Positions 1 through 11,336 of a stretch of 64,000 nt of DNA are shown here, in pieces. Location: NCBI GenBank assembly GCA_002778195.1, contig PCDI01000001.1, positions 4,365,869-4,429,868 on the forward strand, in the 5' to 3' direction. The DNA is from Raffaelea ambrosiae. Taxonomy: Eukaryota; Ascomycota; Sordariomycetes; Ophiostomatales; Ophiostomataceae. The notes below the pieces were generated by a model. The model was not told the DNA's origin, did no database searches, and saw only the letters and a program-made list of their open reading frames with translations. Position 1 is the stretch's first letter. Each line of letters begins with the position of its first letter. The position numbers and the translations under genes were made by a program.

Positions 1-1
1 C

Positions 2-94
2 GGCGCCGCGGTCGTCACTGCTGCCGCCCCGACTGTGGGTGTCCACGCCGGCGCTCTGCTGGTCTCCGTGGCCGCTCTCATGGCCCTCTTTTAA
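2..94 (+). CDS. C-terminus of a probable GPI-anchored protein (5' truncated)
   Basis: The window opens inside a reading frame that runs 30 codons to a TAA at 92-94. The visible peptide is rich in Ala and Val and ends in a hydrophobic stretch of about 15 residues (ALLVSVAALMALF) with no charged residues and nothing after it. That is the form of a GPI-attachment signal, which is cleaved when the protein is anchored to the outer membrane leaflet or wall. The catalytic or binding part lies left of the window, so the protein family cannot be named. A tail-anchored membrane protein is the main alternative. Confidence 0.5.
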   Translation, partial: GAAVVTAAAPTVGVHAGALLVSVAALMALF

Positions 95-740
95 ATGATC
101 TAAATAAGATCTGCATTCCTCCCCTTCCCTGGGATGATCCTCATCACAAACAGGAATGTGTAAACACGGTGGGATGGATAATTTTGTGCACGGGCATATG
201 AAACTATGCCGGATGGACCACTGTCAGGCGTTTTTCTTATTTTACCCCCAATACTTTTCCTACAACGCTTGGACTTGTATCTCGTTTTTCCCTGTATGTA
301 CGAGAGCAGTTATTTTCCTTTTTCCTATTTAATAATTATAGACAATCGTATGCCCGTCAAGATGGGGTTTCGCGCCGAGTGCAAAGTGACAATGTGCCAT
401 GACGTCTATGCTGTGTCTACTACGACCCTACAGTTGGTCAATGTTCCGCATCGCATCATTGGTGGGGTAGTCTCTGGCAAGGTTTGGGGGAGAAAGATAA
501 GAAGACGGGTGGCTGCACCCTGGCGTCTGGCATGTAGTTGCATAGTACAGCCAACGCTGACGGCTGTCTGTTGCCACAACAAAAAAAAAAACGTTTCCAG
601 CTTGGATTTTCGGTTGGGCTTGGCTCATTTCTCTCTCCACTTGCCCTTTTGGGTGCACGTGCAGTCAGCCCGACCTTATCGTTGTTGATTTTACATGCTG
701 ACCGTCAGCTGCTATGGTGAGATTCGCGTAGATGGAAAGT

Positions 741-776
741 GGCTTCTTGGCTTCTTGGCTTCTTGGCTTCTTGGCT
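741..776. repeat. Tandem repeat, 8-bp unit GGCTTCTT x4.5
   Basis: The unit GGCTTCTT is repeated perfectly four and a half times. It lies in non-coding DNA and looks like a simple microsatellite. Confidence 0.9.
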
Positions 777-1908
777 ACGGCGACTTGGAGACTCGGCGAC
801 CTCGCTGCTCGGCCATGGCCAGAAAAGGAGGATCAACAGTGTTCTGGGAAAGACTCGCAGAGGTCGGAATTCTCTAGGAAGGATGCGTGCTGGAAGCAAT
901 GCACAGACGGGTTTATGCGGGCTCTACTCGTAGTTTGTCTAGCTTAGCAGCTAAAGACCATTTCTGTGCGTCATTGTGCGTGTGTGTACCATGTATCTTA
1001 GCGGGCGCCGTGTCTCATGCAGGAGGTAGGGACAGGGAGGAATGGGAAAGTCTGGGAGAGGCTAGGGAAGCCGGGAAGCCTGGGAGTGCCGAGACGCCTG
1101 GAAGACAACCAGCAAGGGGGGACTCTGGTTCAGTGCGTGTCTCTCCCTTCCCATCCCCCTCGCGGCCAGCCTCACCTGGGAACGGCTTGGCAGGGCGGGT
1201 GGCAGGCGATGTCGCCGGTGAGGTTATTTTTTGTTTCCGTCTTGTTTTGTTTCTGTCTTGTTTTGTTTATCCTTTTGTTCGCTTGTTTTATTTTTTTTCT
1301 GGCATTGTTTTTTTCTCGCTCTTCTCGTTTTGACTTGTCTGCTTCACTTTGATGTGCTCCTTTTTTGCTGCATTTCTGTCGCATTTTGACTCGTCTTTCT
1401 CACTTCTCGGCTGCCACGGTCACCTGCTCGTCCCTTGGCTCTGCCTTGGCTTATCTTTGGTGATATTATTAGACCCCCTGAACGGCGGTTCCACCACCCG
1501 TAGAGATACGATAGGAAGGTTGATTTTGGCCCCCCCTATTTTGCTTTTGCCTGCTGTTGGGCCATGCAATGCAATACACAAGACCGGGGTGGCGACTACC
1601 AGCATCCAGGTACAGCCGGATCAGCAGACGCTACCAGACGGCAGCGTGAGACTCCCGTCTGGTACATTGCAGTTGGGTATCGAGCGCGCGATACGGTGTA
1701 GTTAGCGCTTGGCTTAGTGCCGGGCATGTCGGCTGGCCTCTGGGTCCGCTGGGCGATCTCTGCGATTCTAGAGTGCCATGGACAACATTGCGGTGGTGCG
1801 CACGGCCACACAGATTGTGGCTATTGTGCCATTTGTCGCAGATGGCGCCCCGTTTTCAGTGGCCGCCTGTGGTCTGTCCAGGCTGTCTTTGATTTCCTTC
1901 TTGTTGCA

Positions 1909-1956
1909 TGTTGCAGCGACTGTTGCAGCGACCTTCGCAGCGACTTTCGCAAGCGT
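1909..1956. repeat. Degenerate 12-bp tandem repeat x4
   Basis: Four consecutive 12-bp units related to TGTTGCAGCGAC. The first two are identical and the last two have drifted. The setting is non-coding. Confidence 0.75.
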
Positions 1957-2274
1957 CTTTGAATTGTATTTCATTGTACCCAGTGTAATTGTATTACATC
2001 TATTACATATATGCGATTAAATATTAGTGCCGCTGAAGAAGAAGAAGAAAAAAAAAAGAAAAGGACAAATAGAAAACGACTGTGAAAACGCCTTGTTGCT
2101 CCCAGCGATGCATGCTGCCTTTGGTATCATTTGATGAAAGTCTGCCACCCCGACGCAATTTCACCACCTCCCCCCCGTCTCACCCAAGGTCCGACCGTAT
2201 CTTTCCGCCGCCCCGTGGCTGCCTGCCCCGTGCTCCTGCTCTGTGATTTCCGCAGAGCACGCCCGCTCCGACTA

Positions 2275-4068
2275 CTACCAGATGTCCATTGATAGGCTCT
2301 GGACATCGAATGTGACCTCGTCGGTGGAGTAGTAGGCCTCGGTGCCCAGACTGAAGTAGCCGATGTAGTCGCTCGTGCCTGGCACGTCGTCCAGGTTGAG
2401 CGTGGACAGGACGGTGATCAGCGGAAGAATGTCGCCGGTGAACGTGGTCGCCGGTTCCTCGGCGACCCATGTGTACACATGCTGCTTGTAGCTGTTTGTG
2501 CCGTTGTAGAGGGTGCTAAAACATGGGAAGAATGGCGGTTAGCTGGGTGCGCCCCTCCCCAAACACAGGCACGACAAAAAGGTTGCAGTGGCAACGGGTC
2601 ACGCAAGGGGGGGGCCAGGCGTGGCGCTAGTAAGGGAGAGAACTCACAAGTTGACACCCTCGAGGATTTGGGACGACACAATGCCATCCGTGTAGCCGAT
2701 GGGGTCGGTGTAGGCGCCAAACCGCGCAAACCACACCATGACTTCGTACGTGGCGTTGCCGGTCTCGCCCGACACGGCCTTCTTGCTGTCGAAGAACATG
2801 TCGATGGCGACGTTGGCGTTGAAGTCCAGCGCCGTCGTGTTGACCGCGCGCCTGGCGATGCTGGCGGCGGTGGTGGCGGCGGCCGCACTGGTCGTGACCG
2901 CCGTCGTAGCAGCAGCAGCAGCAGCAGACGGTGTGCTGCTCGCAGCCACAGCAGCCACGGCGGTGCTGGTGTCGGCGACAGCATCCGTGGCGGCGGCGGC
3001 AGCAGCCGTGCTGGCGGTGCTGGTGTCGGCGCTGGCGGCGGCGGCACTGGCGGTCTCGGCGGCGGCGGCACTGCTCTCGAGGCTGCTGAGGACATCGCCG
3101 GCAGTGGCCGTGCTGGCAGTGGCCGCCGCCGCGGCAGTCGCGGCCGTAGCGGCCGCCGCCGTGGTGGTCGATCCGCCAATCACCGTGTTGCCGCTGGTGT
3201 ACGACCACTCCAGGTCGATGACCATTTCCGACAACGAGCCCAGCTTGGCCGGGAAGATGTCGCCGGCAATCTTGATGTTGGGGAAGGCGTGCACGGGCTG
3301 GGTGTCCGATCCCTTGGGGTACTGCCAGATGGCCGACCAATGCGGTGCCGTGACATTGGTGGCGTACGTGTTGTTGTTGTTGGTTGTGACCTAACAGAAG
3401 CGTTAGTGGACAAGATTCCAGGGTCCTGCCAGGGGACGGGAATCCCTTACATTGAGACACAGGCCGCCACCTTCGGACTTGGTCCAGCCCCACTGGTTTG
3501 GGCTCACTGTCGAGGTCAGCAATGGAATGAGGAAGACGGGGAAACGCCGGGGAAAACAATCCAAGAAGAGGAAAAATGAAGAGGAAAGATGGACCACGGA
3601 CGAAAACATCCATGCATACGCAGAAAGACACATTCACGTAGGACTACAGATCTCCGGGGAAGAAGAATGACAAGGACAAGACAAAGACAAAACAAAAACG
3701 TAGAAAAAAAACATACGGGTGTAGTTCTGGCCGGCCGTGGTGTTCACGTCGACCTCGGCGTACTGCTGGCAGTATTCCTTCACTGTGATGCCGCCAATGA
3801 CGGTGGTGGCGTTGGGCTTGTTGCCGGTCCAGGTGCTGTTGCCGCTGCTGCCGCCGTCACCCCCGTCGTCCCCTCCGTCGCTGCCGCCGCCGCTGCTGCC
3901 GCCGCCGCTGCTGCCGACATCTCCGCCGCTGCTGGCGTGGGGGAAGAGCGGCTCCTGTCCATGGGATATGCGGTACTGGTCGACGCCGGCGAGGGCCCCC
4001 ACGGTGCCGCCGATGGGGATGGCCACCAGGCCGACGTTGAGCAGCGTGAGCAAGAGGCCAACGATCAT
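2275..4068 (-). CDS. Glycoside hydrolase family 12 (endoglucanase/xyloglucanase type) with low-complexity insert
   Basis: GH12 enzymes cut beta-1,4-glucan or xyloglucan chains with a retaining mechanism. Four exons (complement of 3717-4068, 3451-3506, 2648-3390, 2275-2515) join to 463 residues. The N-terminus is a hydrophobic segment (about residues 1-28), possibly a signal anchor, followed by a Gly/Ser/Asp linker. The GH12 core starts near the NQWGW motif (about residue 121). The nucleophile is Glu352 in YEVMVW and the likely acid/base is Glu443 in SLGTEAYY near the C-terminus. Residues about 211-318 are an Ala/Thr/Ser-only stretch inserted between two core strands; usual GH12 proteins are about 220-250 residues. 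All four exon phases agree. The family call rests on motif order; the substrate (xyloglucan or cellulose) cannot be read from sequence. Confidence 0.85.
2845..3168 (-). repeat. Low-complexity Ala/Thr/Ser coding insert within the GH12 gene
   Basis: About 108 codons almost entirely GCN, ACN and TCN, with imperfect GCG/GCA/GCC runs. It interrupts the GH12 domain between the VIGGS and VNTTALDF segments and stays in frame. Confidence 0.85.
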
Positions 4069-5857
4069 GGCGCCTTGTTTTGTTTGTGTGTCCGCGGTGT
4101 GCTTTGAGCTGTGCTGGGTTGCTGCTCCTTGCTCCTTGCTGTTCCTTGCTCCTTGCTGTTCTATGTTGTTCTGTTCTGTTCTGGGTTGTGCAAAGCGAAT
4201 GACTGACGAACCAGATTATGTATTATTGTTATTGTTCCTCCTCCCCATCACAAGAAAACGAGAGTGTGTCAACGAACGACGAAGAAAAAGAAAAAAGAAA
4301 AGGAATAAAAAAAATATCAAAGCATCAAAAACATGACAATGATGAGGCAGGCCAACAAAGCAGAGAAATGACAAGACAATGAAAGAACCAAAAAACGATC
4401 AGCAAAGACAAGAAAAGAAAAACGACAGCAACGGCCCAGGACGACCCGGAGATGACCAGACTTGGATTTCGGCGGCTGGCCGGACGGGGTCCATATTCGT
4501 AGAGAGACCTTTTTTTTTCTCCCCTTGCGCCGCTCTGGCTGGGCTTGCGTCGTTTTTTTTTTTTTTGTTGGTGCTCAGGGTGGGCATACGGAATAGGGGT
4601 GCACTGCCTTGGCCGAAAAAGGCAATATTGTGGGGATGTGTGGTGGGAAAAGAGGGTGACGCCAGATATAGCGTACGCCGTTGATTGGTGATGTGGGTTT
4701 GTTGATAAGGGCGCCGCCTACGGGACGAGACGAAAAAAAATACATACGCGCAGCACACACTGCCAGCGACCCCCCGTCCACGCAAGACAACTTCGTATTC
4801 CTAGACACGCACGCCTGGCAGTTGGATGTTTCTGTGTGGCAACGGTCGCCGCAGCGGCTGGGGCCTTTTAGTCTGGTTCTGGGTCTGTCTGGCTTTTGGT
4901 CTGGCTCTTGGTCGAGTTCTTCTTTTTTGGTCTCTTATTTTTGTCTTGCTTGCCGTCCTTGCCGTTCTGCATTTGCTTTCTTCATCATGTCATTTCAAAA
5001 GACGCGGCTCGTTCGATTCAGAGCCGCCTGACTGCTAGCCGCTCGTAGGCGTCCCGACGTAATATCCCAGAAAAGAAAAGAAGACAGACACACACACCCT
5101 AAAAAAAAGGAAAAGCCATTCATTCCCCCATCCGCACCCACACCGTATTAGCCCATTAGTCCATGGCGATTTCCCTCTCGAGTGGCGCCCCGCCGGTCTA
5201 GGCTCGCAATGGGGCGCACCTCATTCGTACTCGCTCTGTCTGTACGCGCACAGGCCCGGGCGCACTTATTGCCATGCAGATAACAAAACGGACTGACTGG
5301 GCGGTCCACTGGGTCTCGGATCAGCTGGAAGGGGGGGGATGCGGCTGCCAGAACTAGCAACGGCTGGGCCACGCACTCTCTTCGTCATGCCTCTCGTAAG
5401 ATAGATATCTCGAGCCTCGAGCGGGTACCGTCGCCCCCCCTTTTGCTCGCTGTTTCTTTCTCTCTCTCTCCTTCACTCTCTTTCCCTCCTCCTCTCTCCG
5501 TCATTCTGCGTGCGTCACCGTTTCCCTGCATCACGCCAAACACTCCTCCCCTTCCCCCCTCGCTTGGTTTGTGCTTTTTCATGGTTTTGTGCTGCCTTCA
5601 TTCGCTTGAGCCGCCAAATACACACAATCGTTTTGTTTTTTTCGTCCACCGGTTTATTTTTTCCTCTGCCGTGGCTTCCGTGCCCGATTCTTTTCCCGTT
5701 CTGATAATTGCATTCTAATTTTAATTCCCTAATACCTTGTTTTTTTTCTTCCTCTTCTCGATACCCCCCTAATATCTGTGTACTGTCTGTCACCTGTTCC
5801 AACATCACCAGTGTGCATCCCCCCCCAGCACACGATCACGACGCCCTCGAATTCATC
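4069..5857. other. Intergenic between divergent GH12 and GT2 genes
   Basis: This 1.8-kb gap must hold the promoters and 5' leaders of both genes. It contains CCTTGCT-type short repeats at about 4110-4160 just upstream of GH12, several poly-A and poly-T runs, and a long CT-rich tract at about 5440-5560. Such CT tracts are common in fungal promoters. No gene is visible. Confidence 0.6.
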
Positions 5858-8616
5858 ATGGTTCGGGAGGCTGTGGGCGCCAGAGCAGACACACCAGACA
5901 TCCGCATATCGACCTCGGACGAGGACGCTGCCGAGAGCACCGCCATGTTGGCACACGAGTCCCACGAGGAGCAGGGCATCGCCGTGGCAGACCACGCCGT
6001 CCCGGCCCAGGACGACGAGAAGCCGGCGCCGGCCCGGTCCACCACCAGCCAGGACAACGAGAAGCAGTCCTCGGAGAGACATTCGTCCGAGAAGCAGTCG
6101 TCCGAGAAGCAGTCGTCCGAGCGCGACATTTCAAGCCGTGGCGAGGGCAGCTCGGTCTCCGTCTCGGAGCGCCTGTTCACCAGCCACAGCGAGGACATGG
6201 CCGCCTTCCTGGACAACGAGCAGCCGTCGACCACGCGCCACACGCGGTCGTCGACCCCCACGACGCTGCGGCTCGGCTTCCCCAACTCGCCGAGCTCGAC
6301 GACGGACCTGCGCTCCCGGTCCACCACGCCCATGGCCATGCGGGACGACCAGCAGCGCGACAGCTACATCACCCTGGCGGCGCCGTCGGCGCCGTCCATC
6401 GGCCTGGGCGGCCGGTCCAGCAGCGGCCGTCTGAGCAGCCTCTTTGACGGGCAGAGCGGCTTTCTCTCGAGCACGACGACGCTTCGCAGCCAGGTAGCTC
6501 TTTCTTTTTCGTCTCTTTCGTCTCTGTCTCTCTCCGTATCCACTGACACGCAGCAGAACCCAAGCCGTCTGAGCCTGGCCACGTTCTTGCCCAAGTCGAC
6601 GACGCCCGAGCCCAAGGTCATCCCGGCCCCCGAGGCCATTGTGCAGCTGCACGACCGCGACGACGTGGAGATCTCCCGGGGCTGGAAGCGCCACATCGCC
6701 AAGCTGGCCCCGCTGACCACCTTTTTGAGCAGCGCCGCCTACATCCTGTATGTCACCTACCGCATCTACTGCGTGGTCGACTCGCAGCGCACGTACCACA
6801 AGACCTACGCGCCGGCCTGGTTCTTCATCGCCATCGAGCTGGCCACCGCCATCCCGTCCATGATCAACAACGGCTGGACCATGATGGCCCTCAAGAAGCG
6901 CCGCCGCCCGCGCCTGCGACTCACCGGCGACGTCGTGCCCACCGTCGACATCCTCATCACCTGCTGCGGCGAGGAGGACGACCTGGTCATGGACACCGTC
7001 CGCGCCGCCTGCGACCTGGACTACCCGCGCGACCGCTACCGCGTCGTACTCCTCGACGACGGCAAGTCGGCCGAGCTCGAAAAGGGCTGCCGCCAGCTGA
7101 ACCAGCTGCACGGTAACGTGTTCTACGTCGCCCGCCCCAAGTTCAAGGGCGTGCCGCACCACTTCAAGTCGGGCAACCTCAACTACGGCCTGACGGCCGT
7201 CAAGGAGTTCCCCGGCGGCGCCAGCGAGTACGTCGCCGCCCTGGACGCGGACATGGTAAGATGGTGACGCTCGCGCTTTTTTGTTTTCCCGGGGCGCTTA
7301 CAACTCCCTTCTATTCGTAATTGTATTTTTCTTTTTTTTTTGCCCGGCGCTGACACCTGTAGATCCCCGAGAAGATCTGGCTGCGGGCCATCCTCCCCCA
7401 TCTGCTCATCGACCCCAAGATGGCGCTGGCCTGCCCGCCGCAGCTCTTCTACAACACGCCCAAGTCGGACCCCCTGGCGCAGAACCTCGACTTCTTCGTG
7501 CACGTGATCGAGCCCATCAAGGACTCGCTCGGCGTCGCCTGGTGCACCGGCTCCGGCTACATTGTGCGCCGCACCGCCATCGACGACGTCGGCCAGTTCC
7601 CGCTGGGCTCGCTGGCCGAAGACGTCGCCACGTCGACGCTGATGCTGGGCAAGGGCTGGCACACCGCCTACGTCCACGAGCCGCTGCAGTACGGCACCGT
7701 GCCCGAGGACTACGGCAGCCACCTGAAGCAGCGCACGCGCTGGGCCATCGGCACCGTCGACACCTCCTTCAAGCTGCGCTTCTGCCTGTGGGGCGAAAAA
7801 TGCCGCTTCATGACGCCGGCCCAGCGCTTCTCGGGCTTCCTGTACTCCTTCCTCAGCCTCTACAGCATCCTGTACAGCGTCGCCCTCTTCTCCATCCCCG
7901 TCATCCTCATCATGGGCCACACCCTGATCGCCTACACGTCGCTCAACCAGCTGCGCTGGCTCATCCGCCTGTGCTTCATCCAGACCATGGTCACCCGCCT
8001 CAGCGAGATGCTGCTGTTCCTGCCCGCCGGCTACCACAACGGCCAGCGCGGCAACCGCTACCAGCTGTGGATGTCGCCCTACATCAGCCTCAGCCTCGTC
8101 CGCTCCTTCCTGCTGCCCAAGTGGCTCGGCGGCAAGACCATGGCCTTCAAGCCCACCGGCTCGCTCGGCTCCGCCCTCAACGAGCGCGACCCCAAGCGCC
8201 GCCGCAACGTCGCCGCCCGCCTGTGGACCATCCTGTTCAACTACCTCGCCATCTACCACTTTGCCTTTGTCTACTTCACCCTCGTCGGCGTCTCCTTCAG
8301 CTCCTACCGCTGCATCGCCGAGAACACCACCACCCACGACGACCTGCTCTGCCTCGTCACCCACGCCTTCTGGCCCCCCACCATCTTCCTCTTCCTCTGC
8401 GTCTCCCTGTGGACCCCCATCGCCTACGCCATCTCCCCGCCCTCCGTGCCCGACCGCGAGGAGCTGCTCGTCCGCGACCCCGACACCGGCGTCGCCCACC
8501 CCAACGCCGAGAGCAAAAAGGTCGCCTTTGGCGCCCAGGCCGCCTGGTTCGAGCTCGAGTACTCGCTCTCCACCCTGTACACCTGCCTCGTCTTTGCCGC
8601 CTCGTTCGTTCTGTAA
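5858..8616 (+). CDS. GT2 family glycosyltransferase (fungal ZtGT2-like, cellulose/chitin synthase superfamily)
   Basis: A polytopic membrane glycosyltransferase of the conserved fungal GT2 type; the Zymoseptoria and Fusarium homologues are needed for hyphal growth on solid surfaces. The first 200 or so residues are a Ser/Thr/Glu-rich cytosolic region. Transmembrane segments flank the catalytic domain, which shows the DDG motif (VVLLDDGK), the metal-binding DAD before the second intron, the AED motif (GSLAEDVATS) and QRTRW. Further transmembrane helices fill the C-terminus. The intron at 7256-7362 is certain because the frame requires it. A second intron at 6494-6553 is likely: it is 60 nt, pyrimidine-rich and in frame. 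With it removed the protein has 863 residues, otherwise 883. An in-frame ATG exists upstream at 5708, but 5858 is preferred because the upstream codons look like T-rich leader. The sugar product is unknown. Confidence 0.88.
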
Positions 8617-9147
8617 TCGACGCCGCCTCACCGGAGACTTGACGGACAATTTTGGGTTTTCTGCAAGACACAACTGCATCATTCTCACATTGCGGCGTTC
8701 CACACGTACACCTGCCAGCGCAAAGGAATATACATTTACAGCTTAGACATAGAACAAGGAGAGAGGAGTTTTTTTCTTTTTCTTTTTTACTTCTTTTTTT
8801 TTCAATTCCCTTTCTTTTTCTTTTCACGTCTGTCATCTTTCATTTGTTTTCGTCCCCAGTACCATTTCACTTCGGGCGTGGCGTCATTGGGAATCTGCTT
8901 TTCCTTCTTCGTTTCAGCTTCAACGGGGAAGACTTGTAACTGTAGGGTTTAATATCACGTGTGACTTCATAGTTTTCTCATCATATATCATAGTTATTGC
9001 GCTTGTCTTTTCACACTAGATTGCATGGCCCAGCCGTCGTATTGCCACATTCCATACTCGCATAGCTATCGAACACGATGCGTATTGTCACCAGACTCCC
9101 GTGTCCACCTGACTCTCCCGAGCCACCCTGTCCTATCCCGTTTGGAT
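8617..9147. other. Intergenic, convergent 3' ends
   Basis: Short AT-richer gap between the 3' ends of the GT2 and FMN-oxidase genes, with T-rich stretches at 8765-8830. It probably holds both 3' UTRs. No gene seen. Confidence 0.6.
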
Positions 9148-9245
9148 CTACAGCTTGGCCAGGTGACCGTCTGGTGCCAGATATGCAAGATGGGCTCTGC
9201 TGATGTCGCTAATGGTTTTGCACCTGCTGGGGCTGTTAGATGTAT

Positions 9246-9278
<33 letters not shown>

Positions 9279-10855
9279 TTTCTTCCAAAAATGATCCAGT
9301 GTAGGCTTACCCTGCCAAGGACATGGTCACTTTCAGCTCGTTCATGAGGATCTTGAGTGCAAGCTCAACACCCTCCTGGCCTTTGTACTGCACACACAAC
9401 GTTGTCAGCGACTCTCCTTCTCGATGCTCCTCGCATGTTCTAGTCCGGAAGACACGTACCCCGAGACCCCAGATCGGAACACGACCGGCGAAGCAAAAGT
9501 CGGCCCCCAAGGCAAGGGCCTTGAAAATGTCACTGCCCCGGCGGATGCCGCCATCAACGCCAATCTTGATCTTTCCCTTGGCCACCGGCGCACATTCTCT
9601 CAACGAGTCCAAAGTTGCCGGGGCGTGGTCCAGCTGCCTACCACCGGTGTTCGAGATGATGGCACCGTCAAGGCCGTACTTGACGGCCAGGGCCACGTCT
9701 TCTGGCGTGTGCACTGAGAAGTAAAATGTTAGAGACAAGTTAATGGTAGACCGTTCCACAAAGCGAACTCACAGCCCTTGATCCAGATCTCCAGTTTGGT
9801 GTTGGCTCTCATCCAAGGAATGATGTTGTCCCAGGCAAGGTTGTCCTCTGTTCCAACGTCAGCATGATGACACGTTAAAAAAAAAAAGAAGGAAAAAAGA
9901 GAAAAGAAAAAAGAAAAAACCCCAAATAAGACCATACCGTATTCCAGCCCCTTATTTCCTCCGTCCATGGAATCCGAGTTTGGCGCTTCAAGGTTTGGGC
10001 AGGTTACTCCGGGTGGCATGGAGAATGTGTTGCGGAATTCATTCAGACGCATCCCCAGCATGGGTGCATCCACGGAGAGGATGATGGCGTTATAGCCAGC
10101 CTCTGTGTAGAAAATCGAGTCAGAACAGCCCAGCTCGAATGGTCATCATCACAGACACTGGGTGGGAGCCCACGCACTTTCAGCACGCTTGATCGTCTTG
10201 AGCGTGATGCTCCGGTCCCTCACCGGCGTCAGCTGCATGGCGTACGGGTTCGTCTTGCGCTGTGCCACCACGTCCTCCAGCGAGCAGGTCGCATAGTTCG
10301 ACAGCCCCATGGCAACGTTCAGGCTGGCAGCTGCACGGGACGTGCCCACCTCGCCGTCGGGGTGCGCCAGCTTGTGAAATGCCGCGGGCGCAAAGCCAAA
10401 CGGAAATGCGACCTGTTGTGGTTGGGGATCAGTGTGCGTTCCGCATTGCGTTCAGCGTTTCTGGTGACGGTTGCCACCCACCTTCTTGCCCCATATCGAT
10501 GTAGTCATGTCGATGTTGGACACGTCCATCATGACTCGGGGTCGAATCTTGTAGCGGTTATAAGCCTGCTCATTGTCACGCAGCCTGCATAGGCCCCGGT
10601 CAGTATATTGCAACGGTGTAAGTGGGATCATGGAGCTTATCGTACGTGATCAAGTCCATGGCTCCCTCGTTCACAAACTCTACAAAATGGCGTGTTAGCT
10701 GCTTTGCACCCCAGGCCACATCGTGCTTATCTCTCCGCAGCACGGCCCCTGTTGTGCACACCTTTGTGGGCTTTGTCCAAGTCCTTGGACCCGGCCTCTT
10801 TGAGGTCCGCGATCGTGAGAACATTCTGGTCGAAGAAAGCGCCGCGGTTTGCCAT
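9148..10855 (-). CDS. FMN-dependent alpha-hydroxy acid oxidase/dehydrogenase family (catalytic His replaced by Thr)
   Basis: This family oxidises L-2-hydroxy acids (lactate, glycolate, mandelate) to 2-oxo acids with FMN in a TIM barrel. Nine exons on the complement (10762-10855, 10646-10679, 10482-10584, 10178-10412, 9938-10102, 9773-9847, 9460-9713, 9311-9387, 9148-9223) give 370 residues, the normal length. Conserved blocks include NEGAMDLITLRDNE, the FGFAPAAFHKLAHPDGE segment, and IGVDGGIRRGSDIFKALALGAD for FMN phosphate binding. The signature normally SNHGGRQ reads SNTGGRQLDH, so the proton-abstracting His is Thr258. The last exon (CKTISDISRAHL to GHLAKL) lies beyond an 87-nt intron holding a 30-nt homopolymer; reading through would stop early at 9307. 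The gene shares a 481-bp upstream region with the Zn2Cys6 regulator. Its substrate is unknown and activity is uncertain given the Thr. Confidence 0.9.
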
Positions 10856-11336
10856 GATTGAATTGGATTGAAAGTGAGTTCGACGAGGTCAGAGAAGAAT
10901 TGAAAACGTGCTATCTTTTCCAATCCAATGTTTTCGAACAACCCCCCCGTCTTGAGGAGAAGCAGACAAGCTGCGGTAAAGTACTTGGTCTCGGTATCAG
11001 CACGACTCTCCACAACAGCTCTGTCTCAGAACCGGTATCTATGCCGCTACGCCGGGAGCTTCCAAACGTCGGAGCTTATCCGGACAGCAACGTACCCCAA
11101 GGCCGCACGCCCCACAAACAGCCTAGATAAGGGCCGCGAAGAGGACAGGTGACGGCGAAAGTTTCCAACTGAAATATCCCCCCCGCATAGTCCGTGCTGA
11201 TAGAGGCGTTGCCGTAGACACTTGTCTTGGAGATAGGAGGGTCCGGAAGCTGTTGGGCTGTGACGTTCAAATGTCCTGCCCAGTCACAACTAGTCTATTA
11301 CTTGCCCCCCAAAGAAAGCAAATCTAAATTCTGAGC
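10856..11336. promoter_or_regulatory. Shared upstream region of divergent FMN oxidase and Zn2Cys6 regulator
   Basis: Both genes start outward from this 481-bp gap, so it must contain both promoters. This arrangement often means the regulator controls its neighbour. I saw no obvious CGG/CCG palindrome strong enough to name as the operator. Confidence 0.5.

Larger units (their letters stand above)
95..2274. other. Intergenic, no convincing gene
   Basis: About 2.2 kb between the GPI-type gene and the 3' end of the GH12 gene. Open frames here lack family similarity, splice logic or the GC-rich third positions of the real genes. The stretch holds an 8-bp tandem repeat at 741-776, T-rich pyrimidine tracts around 1225-1400, a degenerate 12-bp repeat at 1909-1956 and an A-rich run at 2038-2070. 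It could carry UTRs or a non-coding RNA, but nothing shows it. Confidence 0.6.

Noticed and set aside
2479..3579. Frames on the plus strand opposite the GH12 gene, including an Ala/Val-rich 218-codon frame
   Set aside because: They arise from the repetitive insert read backward; the complement has GH12 motifs and consistent introns.
7183..8703. 506-codon frame antisense to the GT2 gene
   Set aside because: The sense strand has all GT2 catalytic motifs; the antisense product is low-complexity Glu/Gly/Val.
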